From assembly GCF_009677585.1 (NCBI RefSeq), contig NZ_WKYV01000001.1, forward strand, positions 129,001 to 193,000: a DNA stretch of 64,000 bases. The letters run 5' to 3'. Of the stretch, positions 51,196 to 60,482 are shown one piece after another. Position numbers and translations under genes: made by a program. This DNA is from Lactonifactor sp. BIOML-A5. Its GTDB lineage: Bacteria; Bacillota; Clostridia; Lachnospirales; Lachnospiraceae. The notes under the pieces were generated by a model. That model was not told the origin of the DNA, did no database searches, and saw only the letters and a list, made by a program, of their open reading frames with translations. Position 1 is the first letter of the stretch; each line of letters begins with the position of its first letter.

Positions 51196-52742
51196 TCCAG
51201 AAGTCCTTTCAGATACGCCCGATCTGCCTTTCCGTTTGTATTGACCGGAATCTTATCCAGGAAAATAATCTTTTTGGGTATCATGTAATCAGGCAGATAT
51301 TCCTTCAGCTGCCGTTTAATCTCCTGCGAGATTTGAAAAGGCTTTGCCCCTGCCGGCACAGCGTCAGGTTCCCAAGTCAGAAAAGCAACCAGGCTCTTTA
51401 CTTTTTCCTCTTCCCATCTGGGCATCACCACTGCCTGACGGATCCCTGGCAGAATCCGCAGATTATTTTCAATATCCCCCAGTTCGATACGGTATCCGTG
51501 AAGCTTAACCTGAAAGTCCATACGCCCTCCAAAGTACAGCATTCCGTCTTTTTTATATCCCTGATCCTGTGTATAATATCCCCGGACCCCGTCCCTTTCC
51601 TGAAAAAACGCCTGTTCTGTCAGGGATGACTGTCCGTAGTATCCGGTGCTTACAGTATCTCCTATAATCACAATCTCTCCCGTTTCACCGTCAGGAACCT
51701 CAGCGCCCTCCTGATTCCGGATCTCTATCCTGGTTCCCGGCTTTGGCCTGCCTACCGGCAGGGGTACTTCATGTTCCCCCATCCACTCAGTAATCTCAAC
51801 CTCTGTTACCGCTACCGTAGACTCCGTGGGGCCATAGGTGTTCATTACCTTTGCATGAGGAAACCGTTCCTTCAGCCTTAAGGCTGTCTGGTTGGTCAGA
51901 ATCTCGCCGCAGAACAGGAACACTTCCAGCCTTTCCATAAGTTCACCATTAAATTTGCTGTCTGCCAGACAGATATCCGCAAAAGATGGAGTGGAAACCC
52001 AAACAGCCGCCCGGGACTCTTTCAGTTCCTGCAGCAGCACGCCGTAGTCGCCCTGTGTTTTCTTGTCCAGCGCCCGCAGCGTTCCCCCACAGAAGAGGCA
52101 AGTATACAGGTCCATAACGGAAAGGTCAAAGGAAAAGGGGGCCTGGTTTAAAAATACCTTTCCGGACTTCTCCTCTTCTGGTGTCCCCAAATCCTTTGAC
52201 CAGTCCAGAAACCGGTTCAGACACTCATATGTAATTTCCACGCCTTTTGGTGTGCCTGTGCTGCCGGAGGTGAAAATAATATAAAAAATGTCTTCGGCCT
52301 TCACCCAGTGCTCCCTGCCGGCCGCTCTGGGGTATTCTTTCCCCAGCGCTCTTATTCTGTTCAGGGTCAGAGATGCTTCTGTGTCCTGAGGTGTGGGGCC
52401 CACCGCAAAAATAACCGGAGGCTGTACCGCCTGAATAATATCTCTGACTCTTGCATAAGGCACGGACAGATCCACCGGACAATAGGCCCGCCCTGCTTTT
52501 ACACAGGCCAAAAAACATACCAGCATATATGGATTTTTATGTCCGTAAACCACCACAGGTCCTTTCTCCTCAGGAAAAGAATCTAAAAGCCATCCCCCCA
52601 GCCGGCCGGAGTATTCTTCTATCTGCCTGTAAGTAAGACTCTCCCCCTCCCCAATAAAAGCAGTCTGACTCCCCCGCAGACCGCTCTGCTGCTTTATTTT
52701 TTCTAATAGTTCCACACAGTCTTCCTCACCTTCATTCGTCAT
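51192..52742 (-). CDS. dltA: D-alanine--poly(phosphoribitol) ligase subunit 1
   Basis: Adenylates D-Ala and loads it on DltC; up to 516 residues. Adenylation motifs: IIFTSGSTGTPKGVEI near residue 150, NTYGPTESTVAV near 295, and the C-terminal Lys in NTNGKADRAYLK. The ATG at 52742 lacks a ribosome binding site; a GTG at 52715 follows AGGTGAGG by 8 bases and gives a start MELLEKIKQ as in other DltA proteins, so 52715 may be the real start. First gene of the operon that adds positive charge to teichoic acids. Confidence 0.93.
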   Translation of the reverse strand: MTNEGEEDCVELLEKIKQQSGLRGSQTAFIGEGESLTYRQIEEYSGRLGGWLLDSFPEEKGPVVVYGHKNPYMLVCFLACVKAGRAYCPVDLSVPYARVRDIIQAVQPPVIFAVGPTPQDTEASLTLNRIRALGKEYPRAAGREHWVKAEDIFYIIFTSGSTGTPKGVEITYECLNRFLDWSKDLGTPEEEKSGKVFLNQAPFSFDLSVMDLYTCLFCGGTLRALDKKTQGDYGVLLQELKESRAAVWVSTPSFADICLADSKFNGELMERLEVFLFCGEILTNQTALRLKERFPHAKVMNTYGPTESTVAVTEVEITEWMGEHEVPLPVGRPKPGTRIEIRNQEGAEVPDGETGEIVIIGDTVSTGYYGQSSLTEQAFFQERDGVRGYYTQDQGYKKDGMLYFGGRMDFQVKLHGYRIELGDIENNLRILPGIRQAVVMPRWEEEKVKSLVAFLTWEPDAVPAGAKPFQISQEIKRQLKEYLPDYMIPKKIIFLDKIPVNTNGKADRAYLKGLLE

Positions 52743-52766
52743 ATTCTGACTTTTTACAACAGTATG

Positions 52767-52832
52767 AGTATAGTCCTAAGTTTTTAATAATTCGGTGGCA
52801 CCTTTCCAAAGATATTCTTAATTTTATCTTAA
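52767..52832 (-). promoter_or_regulatory. dlt promoter with upstream TTAAG direct repeat
   Basis: Minus-strand -10 TATACT (52772-52767) with a poor -35 (CCGAAT). About 45 bases further upstream TTAAG-N6-TTAAG (52832-52817, 11-bp period) fits an OmpR-type response-regulator site, as known for CiaR in streptococci, where dlt is a target. A weak -35 with such a repeat suggests activation. Confidence 0.5.
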
Positions 52833-52923
52833 TTCGTCCCCATTCCCCGTATTTTAGCGGTAATTCTTTGATTGATTTTTCATTTTTTGTATGATATTCT
52901 TGCCCATAAGAAGGAGGTTTTCT

Positions 52924-53367
52924 ATGAGTACTTATTCCGCCTATACCGATTTTTCACAGTTAAAAAGTGACTGCCTGAGCAGTTATAGCGCTTACTGTCA
53001 AAAGAATCAGCCAGAAAACGCCCTGTCTCAGCTTCTTCTGGCCGCCTACTATGAGTTCAGCGGGTGCATTGATAATTACACCGCCTATTGCTACGGACTT
53101 CAGGGCATTTATTCAAAAAAAGACCTGAAAGCCCTTTTCGTGCCCCCTTGCCCCGACAGCGAAATGATATCGGGTCTGCGGTCCCTAAAAGGCCACTACA
53201 AGCTGGATATGGCAGACGATATATACAAAAAATATCCTCTCCCTCTGTGCGTATGCACTGTAGAGGAATACAAGCAGATTCTGGAGGAATTATTCTCTGA
53301 GGAGGTGTTTCAGGATAAAAAATGGGCGAATCGTTTTAGAGAGAATTACATAAAGAGCATTAAATGA
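52924..53367 (+). CDS. Hypothetical protein, 147 aa
   Basis: Not recognised. The start at 52924 is fixed by AAGGAGG 8 bases upstream. It is cytosolic, helical and rich in Tyr, Cys and Ser in the first half (STYSAYTDFSQLKSDCLSSY, then CIDNYTAYCYGLQGIYSKK), with no membrane segment. The second half has a PCPDSEMISGLRSLKG block and a charged C-terminus. It lies divergent from dltA and 146 bp before the UvrA-like gene. It may be a lone gene; nothing in the context gives a role. Confidence 0.65.
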   Translation: MSTYSAYTDFSQLKSDCLSSYSAYCQKNQPENALSQLLLAAYYEFSGCIDNYTAYCYGLQGIYSKKDLKALFVPPCPDSEMISGLRSLKGHYKLDMADDIYKKYPLPLCVCTVEEYKQILEELFSEEVFQDKKWANRFRENYIKSIK

Positions 53368-53512
53368 ATTTAATGGGGCAAACTCCGCAAAAAATATCAT
53401 GAACAGGGCGGCCTCTTCTGATACGATGTACCCAGAAACTATCCTTAGAATGCGGTGAGTGCTGTATACCTTGCCGCAGGGTATGATAAAACAGAAAAAG
53501 AGGTGTACTCAG

Positions 53513-55756
53513 ATGACAGATATCATTGTGCAGGGACTTACCCAAAATAATTTAAAACATATTACATTTACTATACCAAAAGAAAAAATCACAGTTTTTA
53601 CCGGTGTGTCCGGCTCCGGTAAATCCAGCATTGTCTTTGATACCATCGCCGCAGAGTCCCAGCGTCAGATGAATGCCACCTATCCGGCATTTGTGCGTTC
53701 AAGGCTGCCTAAGTACCCCAAGCCGTCGGTGGAACGAATAGATAATCTGACAGCGTCAGTGGTTGTAGATCAGTCTCCTCTGGGAGGAAATGCCCGCTCA
53801 ACGGTAGGGACCGTCAGCGGTCTGTACTCCAGTCTGCGGCTGTTGTTTTCTAGATTAGGAAAGCCTTATGCAGGCACGGCATCTTACTTTTCTTTTAACG
53901 ATCCCAACGGAATGTGCAAAACCTGTTCCGGGCTTGGCAGAATTTCAGAAGTTAATATAGCTTCCATTTTAGATATGAACAAATCATGGAATCAGGGCTG
54001 CCTAAAGGATTCTTTATATCGTCCAGGCTCCTGGTACTGGAGACAGTATGCAGACTCTGGCCTGTTTGACCTTGATAAGCCAATTAAAGAGTATTCCAGA
54101 GAAGAATACAATCTTCTTATGTATGGTTCTCAGAACGGCAAAGGCGAGCCTGAAAATCCTAAAGTAACCGGATTAATCCATAAGTATACAAAAACTCTCT
54201 TAAATCGTGATATTAGTATCAAAAGTAAACACACTCAGGAAAAGTCCCAAACCCTGATTTCTGAGATAGAATGTACCAGCTGCCGGGGACAGCGTTTAAG
54301 TGAGGCTGCGCTGCGCTGCAAAATAGAGGGATATTCCATCGCAGACATGTGCGACATGGAACTGACACAGCTGAGAGAAGTGCTGTCTCAGCTGTCAGTC
54401 CCAACTGTAGATGTGCTCATACAGACACTCATAGAAGGGCTGGACAGAATGATAGAGATCGGACTGCCCTATCTTCATCTGAACCGGGAAACACCGTCTC
54501 TGTCCGGCGGGGAAGCACAGAGACTGAAGCTGGTTCGGTACATGGGCAGCAGCCTGACGGGGATGACCTATATATTTGATGAACCCAGCTCCGGGATGCA
54601 TCCCCGTGACGTCTACCGTATGAACAGCCTTTTGAAACAGCTCCGCGATAAGGGCAATACAGTTCTTGTGGTAGAACATGATAAAGATGTGATCTCCATT
54701 GCCGATTATGTGATTGATGTGGGACCGCAGGCCGGACAAAACGGAGGGGAAATCGTTTTTGCAGGCAGTTATCCGGACTTGCTCCGGTCAAACACACTGA
54801 CCGGAAAAGCCTTGCTCCAGATTTTGCCGGTCAGACAGACACCCCGCCCGCCAGTGGGCAGTCTTCCGGTGCGGGACGCCTGTCTGCATAATTTAAAGCA
54901 TGTAGATGTGGATATCCCGCTGGGTATAATGACTGCTGTGACCGGCGTAGCCGGTTCAGGAAAAAGCACCCTGATCTCCCGGGTATTTGCCAAACAGTAT
55001 GAAAATGAAGTTGTGATAATTGACCAGAGCCCAATCAAGGCAACAAACCGTTCCACTCCCGCCTCATACCTTGGCTTTTTTGATGAAATACGGAAACTGC
55101 TGGCTAGAGAAAATAGCAAAGAAGATGGATGGTTCAGTTTCAATTCCATAGGCGCCTGCCCGGTGTGCAGAGGAAAAGGCGTCATTGTTACTGAACTCGC
55201 TTTTATGGACCCAATAATCACAGAGTGTGAGACCTGCGGCGGAGTACGGTATAACAAGGAAGCCCTGACCTGTACCTACAAAGGAAAAAATATCGTCCAA
55301 CTGCTGAACCTTACTGCAGCACAGGCAATGGATATATTCGAGAATACTAAGATTAAAAAACATCTGGAGCAGATGCAGATGGTGGGATTAGGCTATCTGA
55401 CTTTAGGACAGCCGCTCAGCACCCTGTCAGGGGGAGAACGGCAAAGAATCAAGCTGGCAAAGAATCTCGGAAAAAAGGGAAGCATTATCATCATGGATGA
55501 GCCGACCACAGGGCTGCACATGTCCGATATCCAAAACCTGTTAAAGCTGTTCGACACACTTGTGTCCCTGGGAAACACCCTGGTAGTAATTGAGCACAAC
55601 CTGGATGTGGTGAAGCAAGCCGACTGGATCATAGATATAGGTCCGGACGGAGGCAAAAATGGCGGCGAGGTGATATTCATGGGAACACCAATGGAAATGG
55701 TAAAGAACGCAAAAACCCTTACAGCGGATAGTCTGAGAGCATCATGCTCCCGGTAA
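53513..55756 (+). CDS. UvrA-like tandem ABC ATPase (short UvrA paralogue)
   Basis: A 747-residue UvrA homologue. Two ABC modules: Walker A GVSGSGKSSIVFDT near residue 30 and GVAGSGKSTLISRV near 483; signatures LSGGEAQRLKL and LSGGERQRIKL; DEPSSGMHP and DEPTTGLH. Zinc-knuckle Cys pairs CKTCSGLG and CPVCRGKG ... CETCGG. Canonical UvrA is about 940 residues; the shortfall lies in the first module, which appears to lack the UvrB-binding domain. So it is probably a UvrA2 or drug-resistance type rather than the excision-repair subunit. No uvrB or uvrC neighbours. Start at 53513 has an AGAGGTG box. Confidence 0.88.
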   Translation: MTDIIVQGLTQNNLKHITFTIPKEKITVFTGVSGSGKSSIVFDTIAAESQRQMNATYPAFVRSRLPKYPKPSVERIDNLTASVVVDQSPLGGNARSTVGTVSGLYSSLRLLFSRLGKPYAGTASYFSFNDPNGMCKTCSGLGRISEVNIASILDMNKSWNQGCLKDSLYRPGSWYWRQYADSGLFDLDKPIKEYSREEYNLLMYGSQNGKGEPENPKVTGLIHKYTKTLLNRDISIKSKHTQEKSQTLISEIECTSCRGQRLSEAALRCKIEGYSIADMCDMELTQLREVLSQLSVPTVDVLIQTLIEGLDRMIEIGLPYLHLNRETPSLSGGEAQRLKLVRYMGSSLTGMTYIFDEPSSGMHPRDVYRMNSLLKQLRDKGNTVLVVEHDKDVISIADYVIDVGPQAGQNGGEIVFAGSYPDLLRSNTLTGKALLQILPVRQTPRPPVGSLPVRDACLHNLKHVDVDIPLGIMTAVTGVAGSGKSTLISRVFAKQYENEVVIIDQSPIKATNRSTPASYLGFFDEIRKLLARENSKEDGWFSFNSIGACPVCRGKGVIVTELAFMDPIITECETCGGVRYNKEALTCTYKGKNIVQLLNLTAAQAMDIFENTKIKKHLEQMQMVGLGYLTLGQPLSTLSGGERQRIKLAKNLGKKGSIIIMDEPTTGLHMSDIQNLLKLFDTLVSLGNTLVVIEHNLDVVKQADWIIDIGPDGGKNGGEVIFMGTPMEMVKNAKTLTADSLRASCSR

Positions 55757-55812
55757 TGTGGGGATGCAGGCCTTTCTCCTGTCCAATGCAGTCAGCTGCC
55801 GCGGGATTACTC

Positions 55813-56688
55813 TCAACGTCCCCGCGCCATCCACCTGTTCTGATACAAAAACATCAACACGCCCATCCCGCAGATTACCAAATACCCCAGCCAGCTATAT
55901 ACATCCGGAACCTGTCCAAAGATAAAATATCCCAGGACAGCAGAAAATACCACCTGCGTATAATCATAAACCGATACTTCTCTGGCCGGTGCATAATAGT
56001 ATGCAGCTGTGATGGAAAACTGCCCTCCTGCGGCACAGAGTCCGGCCAGGAGAAGAATGGCTGTCTGCCCAAAGCTCATGGGATGAAACTGCCATACAAG
56101 AAACGGCAGGGTAACAAGACAGGAGAATCCGGAAAAGAAAAAGACAATAAACGCCCCCTTTTCTTTCCGCTCTCCCAGTATCCGAACCATAGTGTAAGCG
56201 GCACCCGCACCTATCCCTCCCAAAAGGCCTATAAATGCGGGAATTATGTCCATTCCCAGAACGGCAGGTTTTACAATCAGCATACTTCCCCCAAAAGCAA
56301 TTGCTACAGCAAAGATTTGAAAAGGCCTAACCTTTTCTTTCAGAAGAAAATAGCTGAAGACAATGGCAAAAAATGGGGACATTTTATTCAGCATGGTGGC
56401 ATCTGCCAGCATCAGGTGATCCACCGCATAAAAATTGCCTAAGATTCCTATGGTTCCGAACAAAGAACGCAGGATCAGGTATTTTATATTGCCTTTCTCC
56501 CCGGAAAACCATTCTTTTTCTCTGAAAAGAATAAAGGCCGCAAAAAAGAATGCCACCAGATTTCTGAAAAAGCTTTTTTGTACCGAGGGCAGATCTCCGG
56601 AAAGCCGCACACAAAGACTCATAAGTGCGAACCAGAACGCCGCCGACAGAATACAGAGTATTCCCTTATATTTTTTCTTTATGATCAT
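55813..56688 (-). CDS. EamA-family (DMT) transporter
   Basis: A 291-residue ten-span drug/metabolite transporter with two EamA repeats (about 8-140 and 150-285). Typical features are SAAFWFALMSLCVRLSGDLP at the start, NFYAVDHLMLADATMLNKMS near 88 and YYYAPAREVSVYDYTQVVFSA near 230. Substrate unknown; relatives export amino acids or nucleosides. Box GAGGAGAG. It converges with the UvrA-like gene, 56 bp away, and is downstream of the aminotransferase gene across a terminator. Confidence 0.88.
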   Translation of the reverse strand: MIIKKKYKGILCILSAAFWFALMSLCVRLSGDLPSVQKSFFRNLVAFFFAAFILFREKEWFSGEKGNIKYLILRSLFGTIGILGNFYAVDHLMLADATMLNKMSPFFAIVFSYFLLKEKVRPFQIFAVAIAFGGSMLIVKPAVLGMDIIPAFIGLLGGIGAGAAYTMVRILGERKEKGAFIVFFFSGFSCLVTLPFLVWQFHPMSFGQTAILLLAGLCAAGGQFSITAAYYYAPAREVSVYDYTQVVFSAVLGYFIFGQVPDVYSWLGYLVICGMGVLMFLYQNRWMARGR

Positions 56689-56752
56689 CCAATCTCTCTC
56701 CTCCTCACAGAAATGCTATTCTCACAGCAATATAGACAGTTTCTCTACATAG

Positions 56753-56782
56753 TAAAACGGCGGAAACCCTCCGCCGTTTACG
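56753..56782 (-). terminator. Terminator of the aminotransferase gene
   Basis: On the minus strand AAACGGCGGA, loop GGGT, TCCGCCGTTTT, followed by ACT. GC-rich perfect stem. Confidence 0.85.
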
Positions 56783-56784
56783 AT

Positions 56785-57999
56785 CTACTGTCTGTAATGC
56801 TCTAAAAAGTCCCCTAATTTTCCCACTGCATCTTCCAGCTGGGGCTGGGCCGGCAGATATACGATCCTGAAATGATCCGGTTCTTCCCAGTTAAAACCGC
56901 CCCCATGGACCAGCAATACCCGCTTTTCCTTCAGAAAGTCCAGGCAAAACTGCTCATCGTCCGTTATATTAAATTTCTTGACGTCCACCTTGGGAAAGAT
57001 ATAGAATGCTGCCTTTGGCTTTTTCGCCGTTATTCCGGGAATATCATTCAACGCCTCGTATATGTATTCCCTCTGCTCATAAATCCTTCCCCCTGGCTGA
57101 ATATATTCATTCACACTCTGGTATCCGCCCAAAGCTGTCTGTACAATAGCCTGCGCCGGGACATTGGAGCAAAGCCGCATATTAGACAGCATATTCAAGC
57201 CTTCAATGTATCCCTGCACATGTGTTTTTCTGCCGCTTAACACCATCCAACCAATTCTGAAGCCTGCAACCATATGAGATTTAGACAGACCATTTAGGGT
57301 AACACAGAACAAATCCGGAGCCAGCGAGGCAATGGATATATGCTCCTGCCCGTCAAATACAAGACGATCGTAGATTTCGTCGGAGAAAATAATTAATTCA
57401 TGTTCTCTGGCAATGGCTACAATCTCTTCCAGAACCTCTCTGGGGTAAAGAGCTCCCGTAGGATTGTTGGGATTGATAATGACTATAGCTTTTGTTCTAT
57501 CTGTAACCTTTTTTCTGATATCGTCCATATCCGGATACCAGTCCGCATCTTCGTCGCATACATAGTGCACAGCCTTCCCCCCCGACAGATTCACGCACCC
57601 TGTCCACAGGGGATAGTCCGGGGAGGGAACCAGAATCTCGTCTCCATCGTCCACCAATCCCTGCATAGCCATATTTATCAGTTCGCTGACACCATTGCCC
57701 GTATAAATATCGTTCATTTCCACACCCGGAATGTTCTTCAGCTGACAATACTGCATAATTGCCTTTCTGGCTGAAAAAATCCCCCGGGAGTCGGAATATC
57801 CCTGAGAATCTCTGAGGGTGGCAATCATATCTGCAATCACTTCTTCCGGTGCGGAAAACCCAAAAGGTGCCGGATTTCCAATATTCAGCTTCAGGATATC
57901 AATGCCATTCTCACTCATACGGCTCGCTTCTTCCACCACCGGTCCCCGCACGTCGTAGCATACATTCTCCAGTTTCCCTGATTTTTCAAATGTTCTCAT
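56785..57999 (-). CDS. Class I/II PLP-dependent aminotransferase (AlaA/AspC-like)
   Basis: A 404-residue fold-type I aminotransferase. Motifs: NGIDILKLNIGNPAPFGF near residue 33, TGNGVSELINMAMQGL near 100, INPNNPTGALYP near 178, and the PLP Lys in LNGLSKSHMVAGFRIGW near 245. The YDVRGPVVEEASRM start and overall layout match alanine/glutamate-pyruvate aminotransferase AlaA. It could supply alanine or act on other amino acids. Monocistronic with its own terminator. Confidence 0.9.
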   Translation of the reverse strand: MRTFEKSGKLENVCYDVRGPVVEEASRMSENGIDILKLNIGNPAPFGFSAPEEVIADMIATLRDSQGYSDSRGIFSARKAIMQYCQLKNIPGVEMNDIYTGNGVSELINMAMQGLVDDGDEILVPSPDYPLWTGCVNLSGGKAVHYVCDEDADWYPDMDDIRKKVTDRTKAIVIINPNNPTGALYPREVLEEIVAIAREHELIIFSDEIYDRLVFDGQEHISIASLAPDLFCVTLNGLSKSHMVAGFRIGWMVLSGRKTHVQGYIEGLNMLSNMRLCSNVPAQAIVQTALGGYQSVNEYIQPGGRIYEQREYIYEALNDIPGITAKKPKAAFYIFPKVDVKKFNITDDEQFCLDFLKEKRVLLVHGGGFNWEEPDHFRIVYLPAQPQLEDAVGKLGDFLEHYRQ

Positions 58000-58057
58000 A
58001 CTTCACCCTCCTTTTTTCATATTATATTACGGTATTAGAAGCAGTTTACCATTATTC

Positions 58058-58100
58058 AAAAAAAAACGCAACAAAATCTTCGGATTTCACTGCGCTTTTC
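58058..58100 (-). terminator. Terminator of the peptide transporter operon
   Basis: On the minus strand GCGCAGTGAAATC, loop CGAA, GATTTTGTTGCGT (wobble pairs), then a run of T. It follows the ATPase stop at 58126. Confidence 0.8.
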
Positions 58101-58125
58101 CGTATTTTTTTGTTTACCATTTGGT

Positions 58126-58854
58126 TTACCATTCCATAGAAGATTCCAAAAGCTGTTTTGTATAAGGATGTTTCGGATGGCTGTATACCTCCTCAATCTC
58201 TCCCTCTTCTACGATTTGACCATCTTTCATTACAATTACCCTGTCACACATCTGATAAATTACATTCAGGTCGTGGGAGATAAAAAGATACGAAAGCCCC
58301 ATTTCCTCTTGAAGCGAAATCATTAGTTCCATGATTTGCTTCTGTATGGTTACATCCAGAGCAGACACTGGTTCATCGGCAATGATAAACCGGGATCCCT
58401 GTATCAGGGAGATGGCAATGCTCACCCTCTGGCGCTGCCCTCCGCTGAGCTCCCTGGGATAGCGTTCCAGATAGTCTCTGGTAAGCCCAACCCTTTCTAT
58501 CATATTCTCTACCTGTTGACGCCGCTCTGCTTTTCCTGCCCTTGAATTGTGGCGGAGAGGTTCCTCCAGAATCCATCCTATTTTTTTGCCTGGATTCAGT
58601 GAGCTGAAGGGGTCTTGAAAAACCATCTGAGGATTCTTTGTATGATGAATAATCTCTCCCTCATAATCTTTCACAAAACCCAGGATTGCCTTGGAGAGGG
58701 TTGATTTACCGCACCCGCTCTCCCCCACAAGTCCGAGAATCTCTCCTTGATGAACTACAAAGGAAACATCCTTCAGCACCTGCTGACGTTTCTGCCCCGG
58801 ATCCTTATAGAAAGAGTTCATATGTCTGACTTCTAACACAACGGTATCACTCAT
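58126..58854 (-). CDS. Oligopeptide ABC transporter ATPase (OppF/DppF-like)
   Basis: Second ATPase of the peptide importer, 242 residues. Walker A is [15 protein letters not shown]-loop [12 protein letters not shown], signature [10 protein letters not shown], Walker B FIIADEP. The C-terminus has the opp-type [13 protein letters not shown] segment. The start at 58854 is set by GAGGAGG and overlaps the end of the previous ATPase gene by 8 bases. Last gene of oppABCDF order. Confidence 0.92.
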   Translation of the reverse strand: MSDTVVLEVRHMNSFYKDPGQKRQQVLKDVSFVVHQGEILGLVGESGCGKSTLSKAILGFVKDYEGEIIHHTKNPQMVFQDPFSSLNPGKKIGWILEEPLRHNSRAGKAERRQQVENMIERVGLTRDYLERYPRELSGGQRQRVSIAISLIQGSRFIIADEPVSALDVTIQKQIMELMISLQEEMGLSYLFISHDLNVIYQMCDRVIVMKDGQIVEEGEIEEVYSHPKHPYTKQLLESSMEW

Positions 58855-59656
58855 GCAGCTTCCTCCTCCGCAGTCTGGTCTCTCTCGTGGGAATGGACGA
58901 CAAAAGTTTCCTGGTGTAATCTTCTTTCGGACTCTCAAAAAGGGACTCGATATTCCCCTGTTCCACAGTCACCCCCTGGTGCATTACCAGAGCCCGGTCA
59001 CATAATTTTCTGACCACACCAAGATCGTGGGAGATAAAAAGAATAGCTGTCTTCTTCTCCCTATTAATCTTTTGCAAAAGCTTCAGAATCTCAGCCTGAA
59101 TGGTAACATCCAGCGCAGTGGTCGGTTCATCTGCTATCATCACCCTGGGATTCAGAACCAGAGCAGATGCAATCATGACTCTCTGGCGCATTCCCCCGGA
59201 CAGCTGATGAGGGTATTTATGATAAAGCTCCCCTGGATTTGGGAGCTCTGCAGCCTTCATCATCTCCAGGGCCTTCTTCTTTCTCTCTTCCTTCCCCATA
59301 TCCGTGTGAATCTTCAGGCTCTCTTCTACCTGCATGCCCACCGGGAGAACGGGGTTCAGAGAAGTCATTGGCTCCTGAAAAATCATACTAATCTCATTTC
59401 CCCGCAGGCTTCTCAGTTCCTCCTCGGATGCGCGCAAGAGATCTTTGCCCATCCAGAGAATCTCTCCGGATTCTATTCTGGCTGTTTTTTTCAGAAGCCC
59501 CATAAGTGCCAGGGCCATCATAGTCTTTCCGGAGCCCGATTCCCCCACAATCCCAAGGATCTCCCCGGGTTCCATGGTCATAGAAAAGTCCGACAGTACC
59601 ACGTCGGGAACCGGTGAATCATAAAAGCTGATGGTCAGATGCTTTATCTCCAGCAT
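58847..59656 (-). CDS. Oligopeptide ABC transporter ATPase (OppD/DppD-like)
   Basis: First ATPase of the importer, 269 residues. Walker [15 protein letters not shown] near residue 37, Q-loop [15 protein letters not shown], signature [10 protein letters not shown] and Walker B VMIADEP. C-terminal [15 protein letters not shown] is the opp-specific tail. Overlaps the permease gene by 13 bp and the next ATPase by 8 bp. Confidence 0.92.
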   Translation of the reverse strand: MLEIKHLTISFYDSPVPDVVLSDFSMTMEPGEILGIVGESGSGKTMMALALMGLLKKTARIESGEILWMGKDLLRASEEELRSLRGNEISMIFQEPMTSLNPVLPVGMQVEESLKIHTDMGKEERKKKALEMMKAAELPNPGELYHKYPHQLSGGMRQRVMIASALVLNPRVMIADEPTTALDVTIQAEILKLLQKINREKKTAILFISHDLGVVRKLCDRALVMHQGVTVEQGNIESLFESPKEDYTRKLLSSIPTRETRLRRRKLHE

Positions 59657-60465
59657 GATACGCTTCCCCTTCCTTTCTGCAAACCGTCACTCAAAAGTCC
59701 GAATCCAAGCACCAAAAGGATAACTGTAAGCCCGGGAAACACAGCGCACCAGGGAGCTCTTGAGAGATACGTCTGCGACTCCGCCAGCATTCTTCCAAGG
59801 CTGGCATCCGGGGGCTGCACACCGATCCCCAGATAGCTCATGCCTGCTTCCGCAAGCACGGCATTGTTAAACCCGATGGCAATCGCTGACAGCAGGGTGG
59901 GAACCACGTTTGGAAGTATATGCACGAACATAATCCGCACATGAGAGGCACCCATAAGCCTGGCACTTTTTACATAGTCCTTCTCTTTATTGGAGATAAA
60001 CTCGCTTCTCACTATTCTGGCGAAGCTTGGGATAAATATAACGCCCAGAGCCAGAATCACATTATATTTGCCAGGGCCTAAAATACTTATGAAAACCAAT
60101 GCAAGCAATATACTGGGAAACGATGCCACAGCATCATTAATTCTCATAAGGATTTCATCCAGCCAGCCTCCGAAGTAACCTGTAAAGGCTCCTGCCAGCG
60201 TACCGATCCCCCCGCCGATCACGATAGTAGATACCGCTACAAAAAAGGTGGTTCCGCTGCCTGTTAAGACTCTGCTGAAAATGTCCCGGCCGAAATGGTC
60301 ACAGCCAAACAGATGCTGCAGAGATGGACCTGCAAACTTTGAAGGTCCGCTCATGGCATCCGGGTCATAGGGCGTGTAAAAAAGGCCGACCACCATAAAG
60401 GCTATCATCAGAGCCGCCAAACAGCCCCCCAGAATAAGATTATAATTTCTCTCTTTTCTCTTCAT
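59644..60465 (-). CDS. Peptide ABC transporter permease (OppC/DppC-like)
   Basis: Inner-membrane permease of 273 residues with six spans. A periplasmic-type N-terminal loop with LFGCDHFGRDIFSRVL near residue 51 is the OppC hallmark. The EAA loop appears as SARLMGASHVRIMFVHILPN near 170. The start lies 17 bases after the OppB-like gene. Confidence 0.92.
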   Translation of the reverse strand: MKRKERNYNLILGGCLAALMIAFMVVGLFYTPYDPDAMSGPSKFAGPSLQHLFGCDHFGRDIFSRVLTGSGTTFFVAVSTIVIGGGIGTLAGAFTGYFGGWLDEILMRINDAVASFPSILLALVFISILGPGKYNVILALGVIFIPSFARIVRSEFISNKEKDYVKSARLMGASHVRIMFVHILPNVVPTLLSAIAIGFNNAVLAEAGMSYLGIGVQPPDASLGRMLAESQTYLSRAPWCAVFPGLTVILLVLGFGLLSDGLQKGRGSVSCWR

Positions 60466-60482
60466 TGCCTTTTCCTTTCCGT

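Noticed and set aside
53440..53500. ATACC...GGTAT dyad before the UvrA-like gene as a MerR-type site
   Set aside because: Arms are only five bases and the promoter spacing is unclear.
58045..58135. Three GTTTACCATT repeats near the peptide transporter end
   Set aside because: Short, irregularly spaced and partly coding; not enough for a CRISPR or iteron claim.
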